Source: Thermoleophilia bacterium SCSIO 60948
GTDB taxonomy: Bacteria > Actinomycetota > Thermoleophilia > Solirubrobacterales > 70-9
Reading direction: 5' to 3'
DNA: 64,000 nucleotides
Assembly (NCBI GenBank): GCA_021496505.1
Contig: CP053031.1
Location: 2,534,001-2,598,000 of the forward strand
Part shown: piece by piece, positions 36,086-44,965 of the stretch
Position numbering within the stretch: position 1 is the stretch's first letter
How the letters are laid out: each line of letters opens with the position of its first letter
Notes under the pieces: model-generated
What the model was told of the DNA's origin: nothing
Database searches by the model: none
Seen by the model: the letters and a program-made list of their open reading frames with translations, nothing else
Translations under genes and position numbers: made by a program

Positions 36086-37591
36086 CTACTCGACCTTCGG
36101 GAACAGCGGCGGGATGCGCTCCGTCTTCGCGCCGCCCCCGCGCGACCCGAAACCCTCGATCTCGCGCGAGGACTCCCCGAGCGCGTCGAGCAATTGGGCC
36201 GAGCTCGATGGCATGAACGCGAGCAGCAACAGCGCCAGGGTCCGGACCCCCTCGGCGAGGTTGTAGAGCACGGCGTCGAGCTCGCCGGAGCGCGCTTCGT
36301 CCTTGGCCAGCACCCACGGCGTGCGCTCCTCGACGTAGCGGTTGAGCCGCCGGACGCGAGCCCAGATCGCCTCGAGCGCACCACTCAGTTCGGCCCGGTC
36401 GATCAGCTCAGAGACGTTCGCCTCGAGGCCGTCGAACCCGTCGTCGCCGTGCCGGAGGGCGTCGTCGGGCTCGTGGTCCGGCACGACACCGTCGCGGTAG
36501 CGATCCAGCATCGCGAGCGTGCGCGAGGCGAGGTTGCCCCAGTCGTTGGCGAGCTCGGTCTCGTACCGGGTCTCGAACCCGGCCGGCGAGACCGAGCCGT
36601 CGTGGCCGAAGGAGACCTCTCGCATGCAGTAGAAGCGCAGCGCGTCGGCGCCGAATCGATCGATGACCTCGTTCGGGTCGAGGACGTTGCCGAGCGACTT
36701 CGACATCTTCTTCTCGCCGAGCAGCAGGTAGCCGTGGATCACCATGCCGTCGGGCGGCGGGAGCTCGGCGGCCATCATCAGCGCGGGCCAGATCACGGCG
36801 TGGAACTTGAGGATGTCCTTGGCGAGGACGTGCAGGGTGGCCGGCCAGTAGCGGTCGGTCAGGTCCTCGCCCTCGCGCGCGAACGAGAGCGCCGTGTAGT
36901 AGTTCAGCAGCGCGTCGAACCAGACGTACATGCGCTGGTCCGGGGCCCACGGCAGTCGCAGACCCCAGTTCAGGTTCGGCCGCGAGAGCGAGACGTCGTT
37001 CAGCCCGCCCTCGATGAACGCCAGCGCCTCGTTGCGCCGATGGCGCGGCACGACGAAGTCGGGGCGCTCGGCGTAGAGACGCTTGAGGTCCTCCTCGAAC
37101 GCCGACAGCCGGAAGAACCAGTTCTCCTCGCGCTCGCGCTCGAGCTCGATCTCGTGGATCGGACAGGTGTTGCCGGGACCGAGCTCGCGCTCGGTCTTGA
37201 AGTCGGCGCAGCGCGGGCAGTACCAGCCCTCGTAGACGCCTTCGTAGACGTGGCCGGAGTCGTAGACGCGCTGGATGACCTCGGCGACCCGGTCCATGTG
37301 GCGCGGGTCGGAGGTGCGGATGAAGAAGTCGTTCGTAGCCTCGACCGAAGCAGCCATCGCGGCGAACTTCGGCGCGTTGCGGTCGGCGAGCTCGCGCGGA
37401 GTTATGCCCTGGCGCTCGGCCGCCTGCTCGACCGGCTCGCCGTGCTCGTCCGTCCCGGTGAGGAAGAACGTGTCGTCACCGCGCTGGCGGTGATGGCGCG
37501 CGAGCACATCGGCGGCCATCGTCGAGTACGCGTGGCCGAGATGCGGCTCGCCGTTGACGTAGAAGATGGGTGTGGTGACGTAGAAGCTCAT
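36086..37591 (-). CDS. metG: Methionyl-tRNA synthetase
   Basis: The 501-residue class I synthetase charges tRNA-Met. The HIGH motif is HLGH (about 17-20, in NGEPHLGHAYS), the KMSKS loop is intact (KKMSKSLGNV, near 300), and the connective peptide has a zinc knuckle of the form C-x2-C...C-x2-H (WYCPRCADF and TCPIHEIE). The C-terminal anticodon-binding helices are present, but there is no appended tRNA-binding domain. It is the first gene of the metG-tatD-rsmA-ispE block. It is cytoplasmic and surely essential. Confidence 0.97.
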   Translation of the reverse strand: MSFYVTTPIFYVNGEPHLGHAYSTMAADVLARHHRQRGDDTFFLTGTDEHGEPVEQAAERQGITPRELADRNAPKFAAMAASVEATNDFFIRTSDPRHMDRVAEVIQRVYDSGHVYEGVYEGWYCPRCADFKTERELGPGNTCPIHEIELEREREENWFFRLSAFEEDLKRLYAERPDFVVPRHRRNEALAFIEGGLNDVSLSRPNLNWGLRLPWAPDQRMYVWFDALLNYYTALSFAREGEDLTDRYWPATLHVLAKDILKFHAVIWPALMMAAELPPPDGMVIHGYLLLGEKKMSKSLGNVLDPNEVIDRFGADALRFYCMREVSFGHDGSVSPAGFETRYETELANDWGNLASRTLAMLDRYRDGVVPDHEPDDALRHGDDGFDGLEANVSELIDRAELSGALEAIWARVRRLNRYVEERTPWVLAKDEARSGELDAVLYNLAEGVRTLALLLLAFMPSSSAQLLDALGESSREIEGFGSRGGGAKTERIPPLFPKVE

Positions 37592-37648
37592 CGGCGGTCT
37601 GGGTCCAAGCTTGGCAGGGGTCGGAAGAGCCGCCCGGTCGAGCCGGTG

Positions 37649-38110
37649 TCAGCTCGACTCGGAATCGCTCGACTCGCCGCCACCCGAGCCGCCCGCATCG
37701 CCCTTGTCGCCCTTGCCTTCGCGGCGTTCCTGCCGCTCGGTCGGGTCGAGGTCGTTGAGCAGACGCCGGACCTTGGTCTCGCAGTCGGGCGCGAACGGAG
37801 GCACGACCTGGATCCCGACGTTGCCCTGCACGCTCGTCAGGACGAGCCCCTCCTTACGGTCGAGCGCTTCGGAGACCTCGTCGCCGTCGTTGAGCAGGCT
37901 CGGCTTGACCTCGCAGAAGATGTCGCCGTTCACGGCGAGGGTTCCCTGCACGTCCTCGAGCGAGAGCGCCTTCGTGATCTCCTCGTCCGAGTAGCTCCGC
38001 GACTCCTCCCCCCCGCCGCAGGCCAGGCCGGTGGACAGCACGAACGCCAGGACGAGGGCGAGCACCGACCGTCGAGCGCGACCACGTCGGCGGCGAAATG
38101 TGCCCTCCAT
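37649..38110 (-). CDS. Small putative lipoprotein
   Basis: The protein has 153 residues from the ATG at 38110; a longer frame from 38176 adds no signal. After a basic stretch (RRRRGRARRS) comes a hydrophobic segment ending in the lipobox-like STGLACGGG, predicting cleavage before the cysteine near residue 31 and lipid anchoring outside the membrane. The mature part is about 120 residues with two more cysteines (in IFCEVKP and APDCETK) that may pair, and an acidic, glycine- and serine-rich tail. I do not recognise the family. It is upstream of metG in the same direction. Confidence 0.7.
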   Translation of the reverse strand: MEGTFRRRRGRARRSVLALVLAFVLSTGLACGGGEESRSYSDEEITKALSLEDVQGTLAVNGDIFCEVKPSLLNDGDEVSEALDRKEGLVLTSVQGNVGIQVVPPFAPDCETKVRRLLNDLDPTERQERREGKGDKGDAGGSGGGESSDSESS

Positions 38111-38201
38111 CGAGCGGCAAGCTACCGGACCCGTGCGGACGCGAAATCCGTTGCTCGGCGCGCGGTGCCGGCGCATCCGTCCTCGGCCGGGCCTAGAACG
38201 A

Positions 38202-38230
38202 CGAAGGGCGGCCCGTGGGGCCGCCCTTCG
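38202..38230 (-). terminator. Strong hairpin terminator
   Basis: CGAAGGGCGGCC at 38202-38213 pairs perfectly with GGCCGCCCTTCG at 38219-38230 around a 5-nt loop. It lies 60 bp past the stop of the secreted-protein gene at 38290, read on the minus strand. A mildly T-rich tract (CGTCGTTCT) follows on that strand. This is the clearest intrinsic terminator of the window. Confidence 0.8.
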
Positions 38231-38289
38231 AATGCTTCCTCGCCTCGGGCGCCAGCGGCGCCGTCAGCCGGCCGGACAGGTACCCGGCC

Positions 38290-38982
38290 TCAACCTGCCT
38301 TGCAGGTCGACGACGAGGTCGCCGTCGCCTTGCGGCCGTCCTCGTAAGTGAAGACGCCCTTGATGTTGAACTTCTTGTCCGGGCACTTCGCCTGGACGTA
38401 GTTGCCCTTGCGGACCGTGGTCTCGAACCTGGTCAGCGACACGCCCGGGTTCTCCGGAATGCGCACATCGAGCACCTTGCCCTTGAGCGTCCCGGTGAGG
38501 ACGTTGGTGACGGGCAGGTTGTTCAGCCGGACGTGGAGGAACAGCTTGCCGGCCCTCTTGGTGCCCTTGCCGTTGAACGCGGTCACCACGGCGCCCTGCT
38601 CGTTCGTCCCGCTGCCGACCTCGACGGTCGCGACGCCCTTACCGACCTGCGACTTGCCGCACGCCTTCTTGGCCTGCTCGGTCGTGGTGTTGGCGAGGTT
38701 CGCCTTGCAGACGGGCTTGCCCTTCGTATTGAACTTGAGGTCCTTGTCGAAGGTGATCACCGCGCGCTTGGCCGCCGGCGGACGCTCGTCGGGCTGATCC
38801 TCGAGCTGCAGGGTCGTGACGACCTTGATTCCCGCGTTCTTGAACTTCTTCTTCGACAGCTTCCCCGACACCGTGCCTTCGGTGGTCTGGACGATGTCGC
38901 CCGGCGCCGCCCAGGCGATGCCCGCCGTGAGAGCCGCCACGAGGATGGTGACGATCCCCACGGTTACGCGCTTGTTGCGCAA
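38290..38982 (-). CDS. Secreted protein of unknown function
   Basis: The 230-residue protein starts at a TTG with a strong AAGGAGG ribosome binding site. A signal peptide is clear: basic MRNKR, hydrophobic core (about 7-20) and an AWA-A cleavage site near residues 24-26. The mature protein is rich in lysine, glycine and threonine, with strand-like segments and four cysteines in two likely pairs (PVCKAN and KKACGK; AKCPDK and SSTCKAG). I recognise no family. A well-formed terminator follows, and the strong start suggests high expression. Confidence 0.75.
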   Translation of the reverse strand: MRNKRVTVGIVTILVAALTAGIAWAAPGDIVQTTEGTVSGKLSKKKFKNAGIKVVTTLQLEDQPDERPPAAKRAVITFDKDLKFNTKGKPVCKANLANTTTEQAKKACGKSQVGKGVATVEVGSGTNEQGAVVTAFNGKGTKRAGKLFLHVRLNNLPVTNVLTGTLKGKVLDVRIPENPGVSLTRFETTVRKGNYVQAKCPDKKFNIKGVFTYEDGRKATATSSSTCKAG

Positions 38983-38988
38983 GATTCT

Positions 38989-38995
38989 CCTCCTT
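38989..38995 (-). promoter_or_regulatory. Strong ribosome binding site deciding a TTG start
   Basis: AAGGAGG on the minus strand lies about 6 nt before the TTG at 38982. It supports that codon as the start of the secreted protein and is one of the few near-consensus sites in the window. Confidence 0.8.
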
Positions 38996-39133
38996 GGATT
39001 TGGTCAGTGGGCGGTGGAGCCGCAGCCCGCTCGCCCGCCCGACTTGAAACACGTCTCTCCCCCGCAAGTTTCGGCGCCGGCACCAAACCGTCCGACCCGT
39101 CCTCCAGCGGTGACCCGTACGCTACCGAGCCGA

Positions 39134-40690
39134 TCACGGGAGCCTGCGGAAATGCTGGTAGTCGGTCGTTTCCTTCGGCTGCCCGACCGATCGATAGGGA
39201 GCCTGCTTCTTGCAGCGCGGCGCGTCGAGCGCACTCGTCGAGTCCTGGTCGTCGAACGAGTAGCGACGGAACAGCTCGTAGAACTGCTCCGGCGTGAAGG
39301 GCGTGCCGTCGATGTTGTTGAAGAACTCCGTCCGACTGGCGAAGTCGGGGTCGCCCGTGGCCTCGGCCTCCGATGGCAGGTTCGCCTCGAGCCCCGAGGT
39401 GCAATTGGACGTCAGGAAGCTCTCGAACCCCCCCTTTGCGATCTCCTCGGCACCCCCTGGTTGCACATAGGCATTGGTCCGGTTGATGCGCAGGCGACTC
39501 GGATAGGTCGCCATCGCCTCCGGGAGCAGGGGCGCCACAGTGCGCAGGTAGCGCGGCGAGCCGACCGTGTTCACCGCGTTCGTGGCCGACGAGACGTTGC
39601 CGAGCAGTCCGGTGATCTCTCGGCGATAGTCGCGCAAGCCGATCAGAATCGGGTTGAACTCGCGCATGAACGGGTCGAGGCGGGAGAGCGCCGGCGGCAG
39701 ATCGTCGTCGAGCAACTTCCGAAGCGCGGGGAATCCGGGCCGCGAGGCATTTATCGAGCCGCGCAGACCCTGGAGGAATCCGGTCAGGTTCGGCGCCAGG
39801 TCGCCCGTCGCAACGAGTGTCGGGCTCAGCTGGCGAGCCGATGGGCGCAGCTGCGTGATCAACGGGTCCGTGTCGACGGAGAACCGCTCGAGCCTTGACA
39901 ACGTCAGTCGAGACTCGTCGAGGAAGGTCGGAAGCGCCTCGAAGAGCGCGCGGATCTCCCCGTCGCGGGCCGCGGTGGTCGCGAAGACCTGGTTTGCGTT
40001 CTGGATCAGGCCGCTGAGTTGACCCTGGCGTTCGGAGAGGGCGTCGAAGGTTTCGCCGCCATCACGGACGAGCCCACGTAGAGCCACTCCCTGGGAGTCG
40101 AGCAGGCGCAGTGTGTCAGTCGCTTCGACCGCGAAGGGCTCGAGGTTGCCGATCGCGGCGGAGAGGTCCTGTCCACGACCGCCGAACGCGATCGCGGTGC
40201 CCTGCATCCAGTTCTGAAACGACTCGCGGGTGGGCTCGTCGAAAGCCCTGAGGACCTCGTCGAGCTGAACCGACTCGGCGACCTGGGCGGAGGGCAACGC
40301 CCCGCCTTCGGGCAACATCGCTCCTTCGGAATCGCCCGGCGAGAGTTCTACGTACGTCTCGCCGAGCAAGGTCTTCGTGCGAAGCGTCGCTTCCGTGTCC
40401 TTCGGAATCGGGGCGTACTGCGCGTCGAGCTCGATGACGGCGTCGGCCAGCCCCTCGTCACCGAGGGTGATGTCTTTGACCTTGCCTACCGAGACCCCGG
40501 AGATCCGGACGTCGGACTCGGTGGCGAGCTGCGTCGCTTCATCGAAGGGGACCTCGAAGCGATACCCCTCGGACTTCAGCGGCACCCCGCCGCCGAAGGC
40601 GATCCAGAGGAACAGCGCCAGTCCGAAGCAGGAGATCGTGAAGCCGATCGCGATCAGGATCCGGACGAGTGTGGGAGAGCGTGTTTCCAT
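39134..40690 (-). CDS. MCE-family protein (sixth of array)
   Basis: The 518-residue protein starts at the ATG at 40690, whose first base is the last base of the preceding stop (TGATG). It has a short cytoplasmic tail, one membrane anchor (about 9-31), an MCE/MlaD domain (about 40-118, with GVSVGKVKDI and TLLGETYVELSPG) and a long helical region typical of MCE tunnels. The C-terminus has two cysteines (SNCTSG and PRCKKQ). MCE proteins form hexameric shuttles for lipids across the envelope, driven by a YrbE/MlaE permease and ATPase not seen nearby. Confidence 0.92.
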   Translation of the reverse strand: METRSPTLVRILIAIGFTISCFGLALFLWIAFGGGVPLKSEGYRFEVPFDEATQLATESDVRISGVSVGKVKDITLGDEGLADAVIELDAQYAPIPKDTEATLRTKTLLGETYVELSPGDSEGAMLPEGGALPSAQVAESVQLDEVLRAFDEPTRESFQNWMQGTAIAFGGRGQDLSAAIGNLEPFAVEATDTLRLLDSQGVALRGLVRDGGETFDALSERQGQLSGLIQNANQVFATTAARDGEIRALFEALPTFLDESRLTLSRLERFSVDTDPLITQLRPSARQLSPTLVATGDLAPNLTGFLQGLRGSINASRPGFPALRKLLDDDLPPALSRLDPFMREFNPILIGLRDYRREITGLLGNVSSATNAVNTVGSPRYLRTVAPLLPEAMATYPSRLRINRTNAYVQPGGAEEIAKGGFESFLTSNCTSGLEANLPSEAEATGDPDFASRTEFFNNIDGTPFTPEQFYELFRRYSFDDQDSTSALDAPRCKKQAPYRSVGQPKETTDYQHFRRLP

Positions 40691-42021
40691 CAGGGACCTA
40701 CGAACGGCTCGCAGTAGGGAGCTTCGGACCTGGTCGTATTCGAGACCAGGTTGAGTGTCTGGAGCTGCGGGACCGAGAAGGTCGTGAGCTCGGCCTGGAG
40801 GGCGGTGAAGCAATCGACGGCGACGAGGCCGCGCCGCAACGGTCCCATGCCGTCCTGTAGCTGGAAGATGGCGTTCGTGTTGTGGTTGAACCAGGCCAGC
40901 CAGAACCCGTAGCCCTCCTCGCGACCGGGCGGGTTGTAGGCGAGCGCGTTGGTCAGCTCGTTCAGGTTCGAGAAGCCTCCGCTCAATCCGCGGGTCGACT
41001 TCTGCAGTGGCTCCGAGATCTGCGTCAGGTGGCGGATCGGGGTGCGGACATCGCGCGTGAACGGCCGGATCTGATCGCGGATCGGGCCGACCGTCTTGCG
41101 CAGGAAGGGGCGTGCAGCACGCAAGCCCGGGCCGAGCGCCCGGGCCGCGGGGATCAGCCGGCGAAGCGCCGGAGTCGCCGTCGTCGCCAGCTGATCGGCC
41201 GACTCGAGCGCACCGCGGGTCGCCCGGAGCGCGGACGGGAAACGTGCGAGTGACTCGCGGAGGTTCGCTTCCTGATTGGCGAAGGCCGACATGGCGTCGT
41301 TCGAGTCGGTGACGAAGCTCGCAAGCTCCTGGTCGTTGGCGGCGAGCTCTTCGGAGATCGCGCGGAAGTTCGTCATCACGCGTGCGATGTTCGCCCGGCG
41401 CTTGGCGAGTGCCTTGTTGACCGTCCCGAGGTCGCGAGCCAGCGGCGCGAGCCGCTTCAGGCCCTGCGACAGCCGCTCGGGGTTCTTGCCCTCGAGCCCC
41501 TCGGCCGAGGCCTGAAGCAGGAGCTGGACGTAGGCGCGGGTGTCGCCGTCGAGCGAGGCGAGGATCTGATCGAAGTTGACGTTCGGCTCGGTGTTGGCGA
41601 TCGGGACGGTGAAGCCCTCCTCGACCGGATCACCCTCCTTGCCGGGATCGAGCTCGAGGGTCATGTCCTGCAGACCCGTTCGCGGACGCAGCAGGATCGT
41701 CGCGTCCGGGTGGATCAGATCGGCGTACTGCTCTTCGACCTCCATCGTCACGACCGCTTCGCCCTCGATGAGCTCGACCTCGGTCACGTCGCCCGCCTTG
41801 ATGCCGGAGATGTTCACCGTCTGGCCCTGCCCGGGGGTGACGGCCTGGGCCGAGCTCATCTCGGCCTTGATCTCGAAGCGCTCCTCGCCGAGCAGCGGGA
41901 ACCACTCGGGGAACGAAGCGCGCTGCTGAGACAGGATGAAGATCGTCACGACGGTGCCGAAGGCGAGCAGGGCGAGGATCGCCGCGAAGTCACCGAGGTG
42001 TTCTCGTACGGCCCGCTTCAC
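40690..42021 (-). CDS. MCE-family protein (fifth of array)
   Basis: The protein has 443 residues from the GTG at 42021, overlapping the previous stop as GTGA. The anchor is at about residues 13-33, and the MCE domain follows (about 45-130, with VNISGIKAGDVTEVEL and the DMTLELDPGKEGD end). A long region of helical heptads (about 150-330) gives the tunnel. The C-terminal part is hydrophobic and aromatic (GYGFWLAWFNHNTN) and contains two cysteines that may pair. It is the shortest of the six and shares their direction and coupling. Confidence 0.92.
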   Translation of the reverse strand: MKRAVREHLGDFAAILALLAFGTVVTIFILSQQRASFPEWFPLLGEERFEIKAEMSSAQAVTPGQGQTVNISGIKAGDVTEVELIEGEAVVTMEVEEQYADLIHPDATILLRPRTGLQDMTLELDPGKEGDPVEEGFTVPIANTEPNVNFDQILASLDGDTRAYVQLLLQASAEGLEGKNPERLSQGLKRLAPLARDLGTVNKALAKRRANIARVMTNFRAISEELAANDQELASFVTDSNDAMSAFANQEANLRESLARFPSALRATRGALESADQLATTATPALRRLIPAARALGPGLRAARPFLRKTVGPIRDQIRPFTRDVRTPIRHLTQISEPLQKSTRGLSGGFSNLNELTNALAYNPPGREEGYGFWLAWFNHNTNAIFQLQDGMGPLRRGLVAVDCFTALQAELTTFSVPQLQTLNLVSNTTRSEAPYCEPFVGP

Positions 42022-43553
42022 GGTCCCACCGCCTCTGGCATCGGCGGTCCGATGTCCCCGGGCAGGTCGCCCGCGCCCACACCGTTCACGTTCGGGAGCG
42101 GATTCGTGAAACAAGAGACATCCGGGCGGTACGGAGGTGCCTCGGGCGTGAAGCGGGGTCGCGTACCGACCGGATCCGTCTGGACGTTGGAGAAGACGTC
42201 GGCGGTGCCGGTCGAACCTCCGCTCGGCGGGGCGGCCTGGGCCAGCACTCCGCCGCCACCCGCGTTTGCACGCAGGTAGGGCCCGTTCCCGTCAAAGCTC
42301 GCGCTCTCGCCCGCCTGGTTGACGAGCGCGTAGAGGAACTCGCTGTAGTTCGATTCTCCCGTCGTATACGGATAGGCGCCACCGGCGTCGTCGACCACGA
42401 TGTCGCCGGTCGGAATCAGGTTCTCATCGACGCACCGCGAGAAGTCCGTCAGCTCAGGGAACAGTCGCTGCGAAACGACGACCGACTTGGCAAGACCCGG
42501 CGTTCCGCGCTCGAGCAGCTTCGCAAGGCCGCCGAGCTCGCGGTTCGAAAGCAGCGGGCGCGCCTGGCGTAGCCACGGGTTGCCGGCGCTGATGGTGCCG
42601 GGTAGCGCGCGGAGGCTTGGTTCGAGCTCACGCGAGAACGCTCGCAACGGCGGGAAGCTCGTATTCAGGTTGATGAGAGCCGGCTCGGCGGTCTCCAGCG
42701 TCGGTTGCAGCTCGGCCAGGGTTGCTCGCAGGTTCTCCTGCTCGGTGGCGAGCGCGCCCGTCACGGTGTTGAAGTTGGTGATCAGCCCCTGGAGGTCCTC
42801 CTCACGCTCGCTCAGGGCTCCGAAGACCGTCGCGTTTGCCTTGATCAGTCGCGACAGGTCGTGAGGCTCGTTGCCGAGGAGCGCCTGGTTGACGATCGAT
42901 GTCGTCTTGCCCGCCGGCCCGCCGTACTTGAACCCCTTGTTGATCGTCTCGGCGAGCGTCAGGCCTCGGAACTCGGGGTCCTGGGTTCTGTCCTGCTTCG
43001 AGCTCGGACGCTCGTTCAGTGCAGCGCCGAACCCGTCGAGCGACTTCTGGAGATCGCGCCGCGAGCTCGCCTGCAGCGCGGTCAGGACCTCGTCAATCTG
43101 GACCGCGGTGGTCGTCTGAGTCACCGGAATCTTGCCGCCGTCCGGCAGGTCGGGCGCGGTCGGGCTCCCGGGCGTGAGCTCGAGGAAGAAGTTGCCTTCG
43201 AGGAACAGCCGCGGGCGGATCTCAACCGTTGCGTCCTCGTGAAGCGGCAGGCCCTCGTCGTCGACGGTGAAGGTGACCTCCGAGGTCTCGCCTTCCAGCT
43301 CGATGTCGGTGACCTCACCGACATTCACGCCGGCGATGCGTACCGGAGCGCTCGAGCGCAGCGTCGTCGCGTTCTCGAACACCGCGGTCGCCTGATAGCC
43401 GGGGCCGACGAACGGGTTGTTCTTGAAGAACGCGAGGTAGCCGACGATGGCCAGAGCGATGACGACGAACAGTCCGACGACCCACCGCTTGGTCATCGAC
43501 GCGCCGCGCGGGTCGAGATGCGGGTTCGGCGCCTTCTGCGGGCGGGGACTCAT
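42018..43553 (-). CDS. MCE-family protein (fourth of array)
   Basis: The 511-residue protein is anchored at about residues 22-43, after a basic N-terminus. The MCE domain (about 52-130) has VRIAGVNVGEVTDIEL and LFLEGNFFLELTPGSP. The helical region spans about 150-370. The C-terminal 130 residues are rich in G, P and N, with aromatic segments (NYSEFLYALVNQ) and cysteines in DFSRCVDEN and DVSCFTN. It is coupled to both neighbours by 4-nt overlaps, as expected for subunits made in fixed ratio. Confidence 0.92.
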   Translation of the reverse strand: MSPRPQKAPNPHLDPRGASMTKRWVVGLFVVIALAIVGYLAFFKNNPFVGPGYQATAVFENATTLRSSAPVRIAGVNVGEVTDIELEGETSEVTFTVDDEGLPLHEDATVEIRPRLFLEGNFFLELTPGSPTAPDLPDGGKIPVTQTTTAVQIDEVLTALQASSRRDLQKSLDGFGAALNERPSSKQDRTQDPEFRGLTLAETINKGFKYGGPAGKTTSIVNQALLGNEPHDLSRLIKANATVFGALSEREEDLQGLITNFNTVTGALATEQENLRATLAELQPTLETAEPALINLNTSFPPLRAFSRELEPSLRALPGTISAGNPWLRQARPLLSNRELGGLAKLLERGTPGLAKSVVVSQRLFPELTDFSRCVDENLIPTGDIVVDDAGGAYPYTTGESNYSEFLYALVNQAGESASFDGNGPYLRANAGGGGVLAQAAPPSGGSTGTADVFSNVQTDPVGTRPRFTPEAPPYRPDVSCFTNPLPNVNGVGAGDLPGDIGPPMPEAVGP

Positions 43554-44965
43554 CCTCCGGAGCCTCGGGTCGAAGGCATCTCCGTGCCTTGGTTGCCTGG
43601 CACGTTGCCGATCACTTGACGGCCGAGCAGATAGGGCTCGCGACCAGCCTCACACTCGCGCGTCTGGCCGGGCGCGGCGGTGTTCGGATACGGGTTGTAG
43701 TGCAGGAAGTTGCCTTCCTCGCCGCCCCCGTCCGCGCTTCGCGCGGAATAACGCCCGAGACTGTCGGGTCCCTCCGGGCCCGCGAACGGGATGAATTGCT
43801 GGAAGGTCCCGAGGCTGTTGCGGCGGCTGTAGACCTCCTTGATGTTGCGCGCAAGGATGCCGCCGTAGTTGCAAACGGTTTGCGCCGGCGTGACGAAGGC
43901 GAGAACGCGCTTGAGGATCGAGTTCGTCTGCTCGAGCCGATTGATGCCGGCGCGAGCGCCGCTGTCGTCGTTGAGGCGTTCGAGAGCGCGCGCCGTCTTC
44001 GGGAGTTGGCGGTTGAACGCCGGTGCGCGCAGCAGCACCGAGGAACCGAGCTCGAGCGAGCGCGAGATCGCCGGGCCGTTCTCGCGGAACGCCCGTGCGC
44101 CTGGTCGTAGGTCGGCAAAGAGACGCGCGCTGTTATCGAGGAACGGCCGGATCGTCGGCATCGTCGTCTGAACCGTTCGCAGCGTCGGCGGCGATTTCGA
44201 GATCGAGTCCTGGATGTAGGGAATCGAGACGTCGGCGAACGCTGCGAAGGTCGTGTCGAGGTTGACGAAGGCCTCCGCCTGCTCCTGGGCGACGGGCGCG
44301 ACCTCGGCCGCCGTCTGAGCCAATGCCTGAAAGAAGGGGCCGAGGCGCGTGTCGTCGCTCGACAGATTCGCCATCACCGGCCGCAGCGGGTCGAGCGTGT
44401 CGGGAAGGACACCGAACAGGCGGTTGAGGTCGGGGCCTCGACCGGCGATCGCGCTGCCGAACTCGAGCAGATTGCCCTGGATCCCCGCCCGCGTCGGTTC
44501 GTCGAATGTGTTGAGCACCTCATCGAGCTCGACGGGCTCCGGACGCGCCTGGCTGACCGGGATGATCGACCCTCGCTCCCACCCCTCCTCGGAGTCACCG
44601 GGCACGAGCTCCAGATACTTCAGTCCGAGCGCTGAGCGCGAGCGGACCATGTAGGTCGAATCCTTAGGAAGCGGCTGGATGTCGCGGTCCAGTTCGAGGT
44701 CGAGCTTGGCGGTCGCGGAGCCGTCCTGGTGGGCCTGCGGAGTGATTCGGACGACCTGGCCGACCCGAACCCCCCCGACCCGCACCTCGTTGCCGGGCAC
44801 GAGCGTCTCGGCGTCCGGAACCTCGGCCGAGAGCGTGTAGGTCGGAACGAACGGCAGCCCGCTGTTCGCGTTGTAGGCGAGGAAGACGGCCAGGGTCGTG
44901 ATCAGCACGGTCACGGCACCGATCAGAGTCGGACTCGCCTGGAATCCGCTACGCCGGCGCATCAC
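43550..44965 (-). CDS. MCE-family protein (third of array)
   Basis: The 471-residue protein starts at the GTG at 44965 or the ATG right after it. The anchor is at about residues 13-32 and the MCE domain at about 42-122 (VRVGGVRVGQVVRI, ALGLKYLELVPGDS). The helical region follows to about 370. The C-terminal segment has TVCNYGGILARNI and a final ECEAG, giving a probable disulfide pair. It overlaps its neighbours by a few bases. Like the others it should project from the membrane with its helical tube outward. Confidence 0.92.
   Translation of the reverse strand: MMRRRSGFQASPTLIGAVTVLITTLAVFLAYNANSGLPFVPTYTLSAEVPDAETLVPGNEVRVGGVRVGQVVRITPQAHQDGSATAKLDLELDRDIQPLPKDSTYMVRSRSALGLKYLELVPGDSEEGWERGSIIPVSQARPEPVELDEVLNTFDEPTRAGIQGNLLEFGSAIAGRGPDLNRLFGVLPDTLDPLRPVMANLSSDDTRLGPFFQALAQTAAEVAPVAQEQAEAFVNLDTTFAAFADVSIPYIQDSISKSPPTLRTVQTTMPTIRPFLDNSARLFADLRPGARAFRENGPAISRSLELGSSVLLRAPAFNRQLPKTARALERLNDDSGARAGINRLEQTNSILKRVLAFVTPAQTVCNYGGILARNIKEVYSRRNSLGTFQQFIPFAGPEGPDSLGRYSARSADGGGEEGNFLHYNPYPNTAAPGQTRECEAGREPYLLGRQVIGNVPGNQGTEMPSTRGSGG

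Noticed and set aside
36194-38347. Long plus-strand open frame opposite metG and the lipoprotein gene
   Set aside because: Covers two convincing minus-strand genes and an intergenic terminator; no family features.
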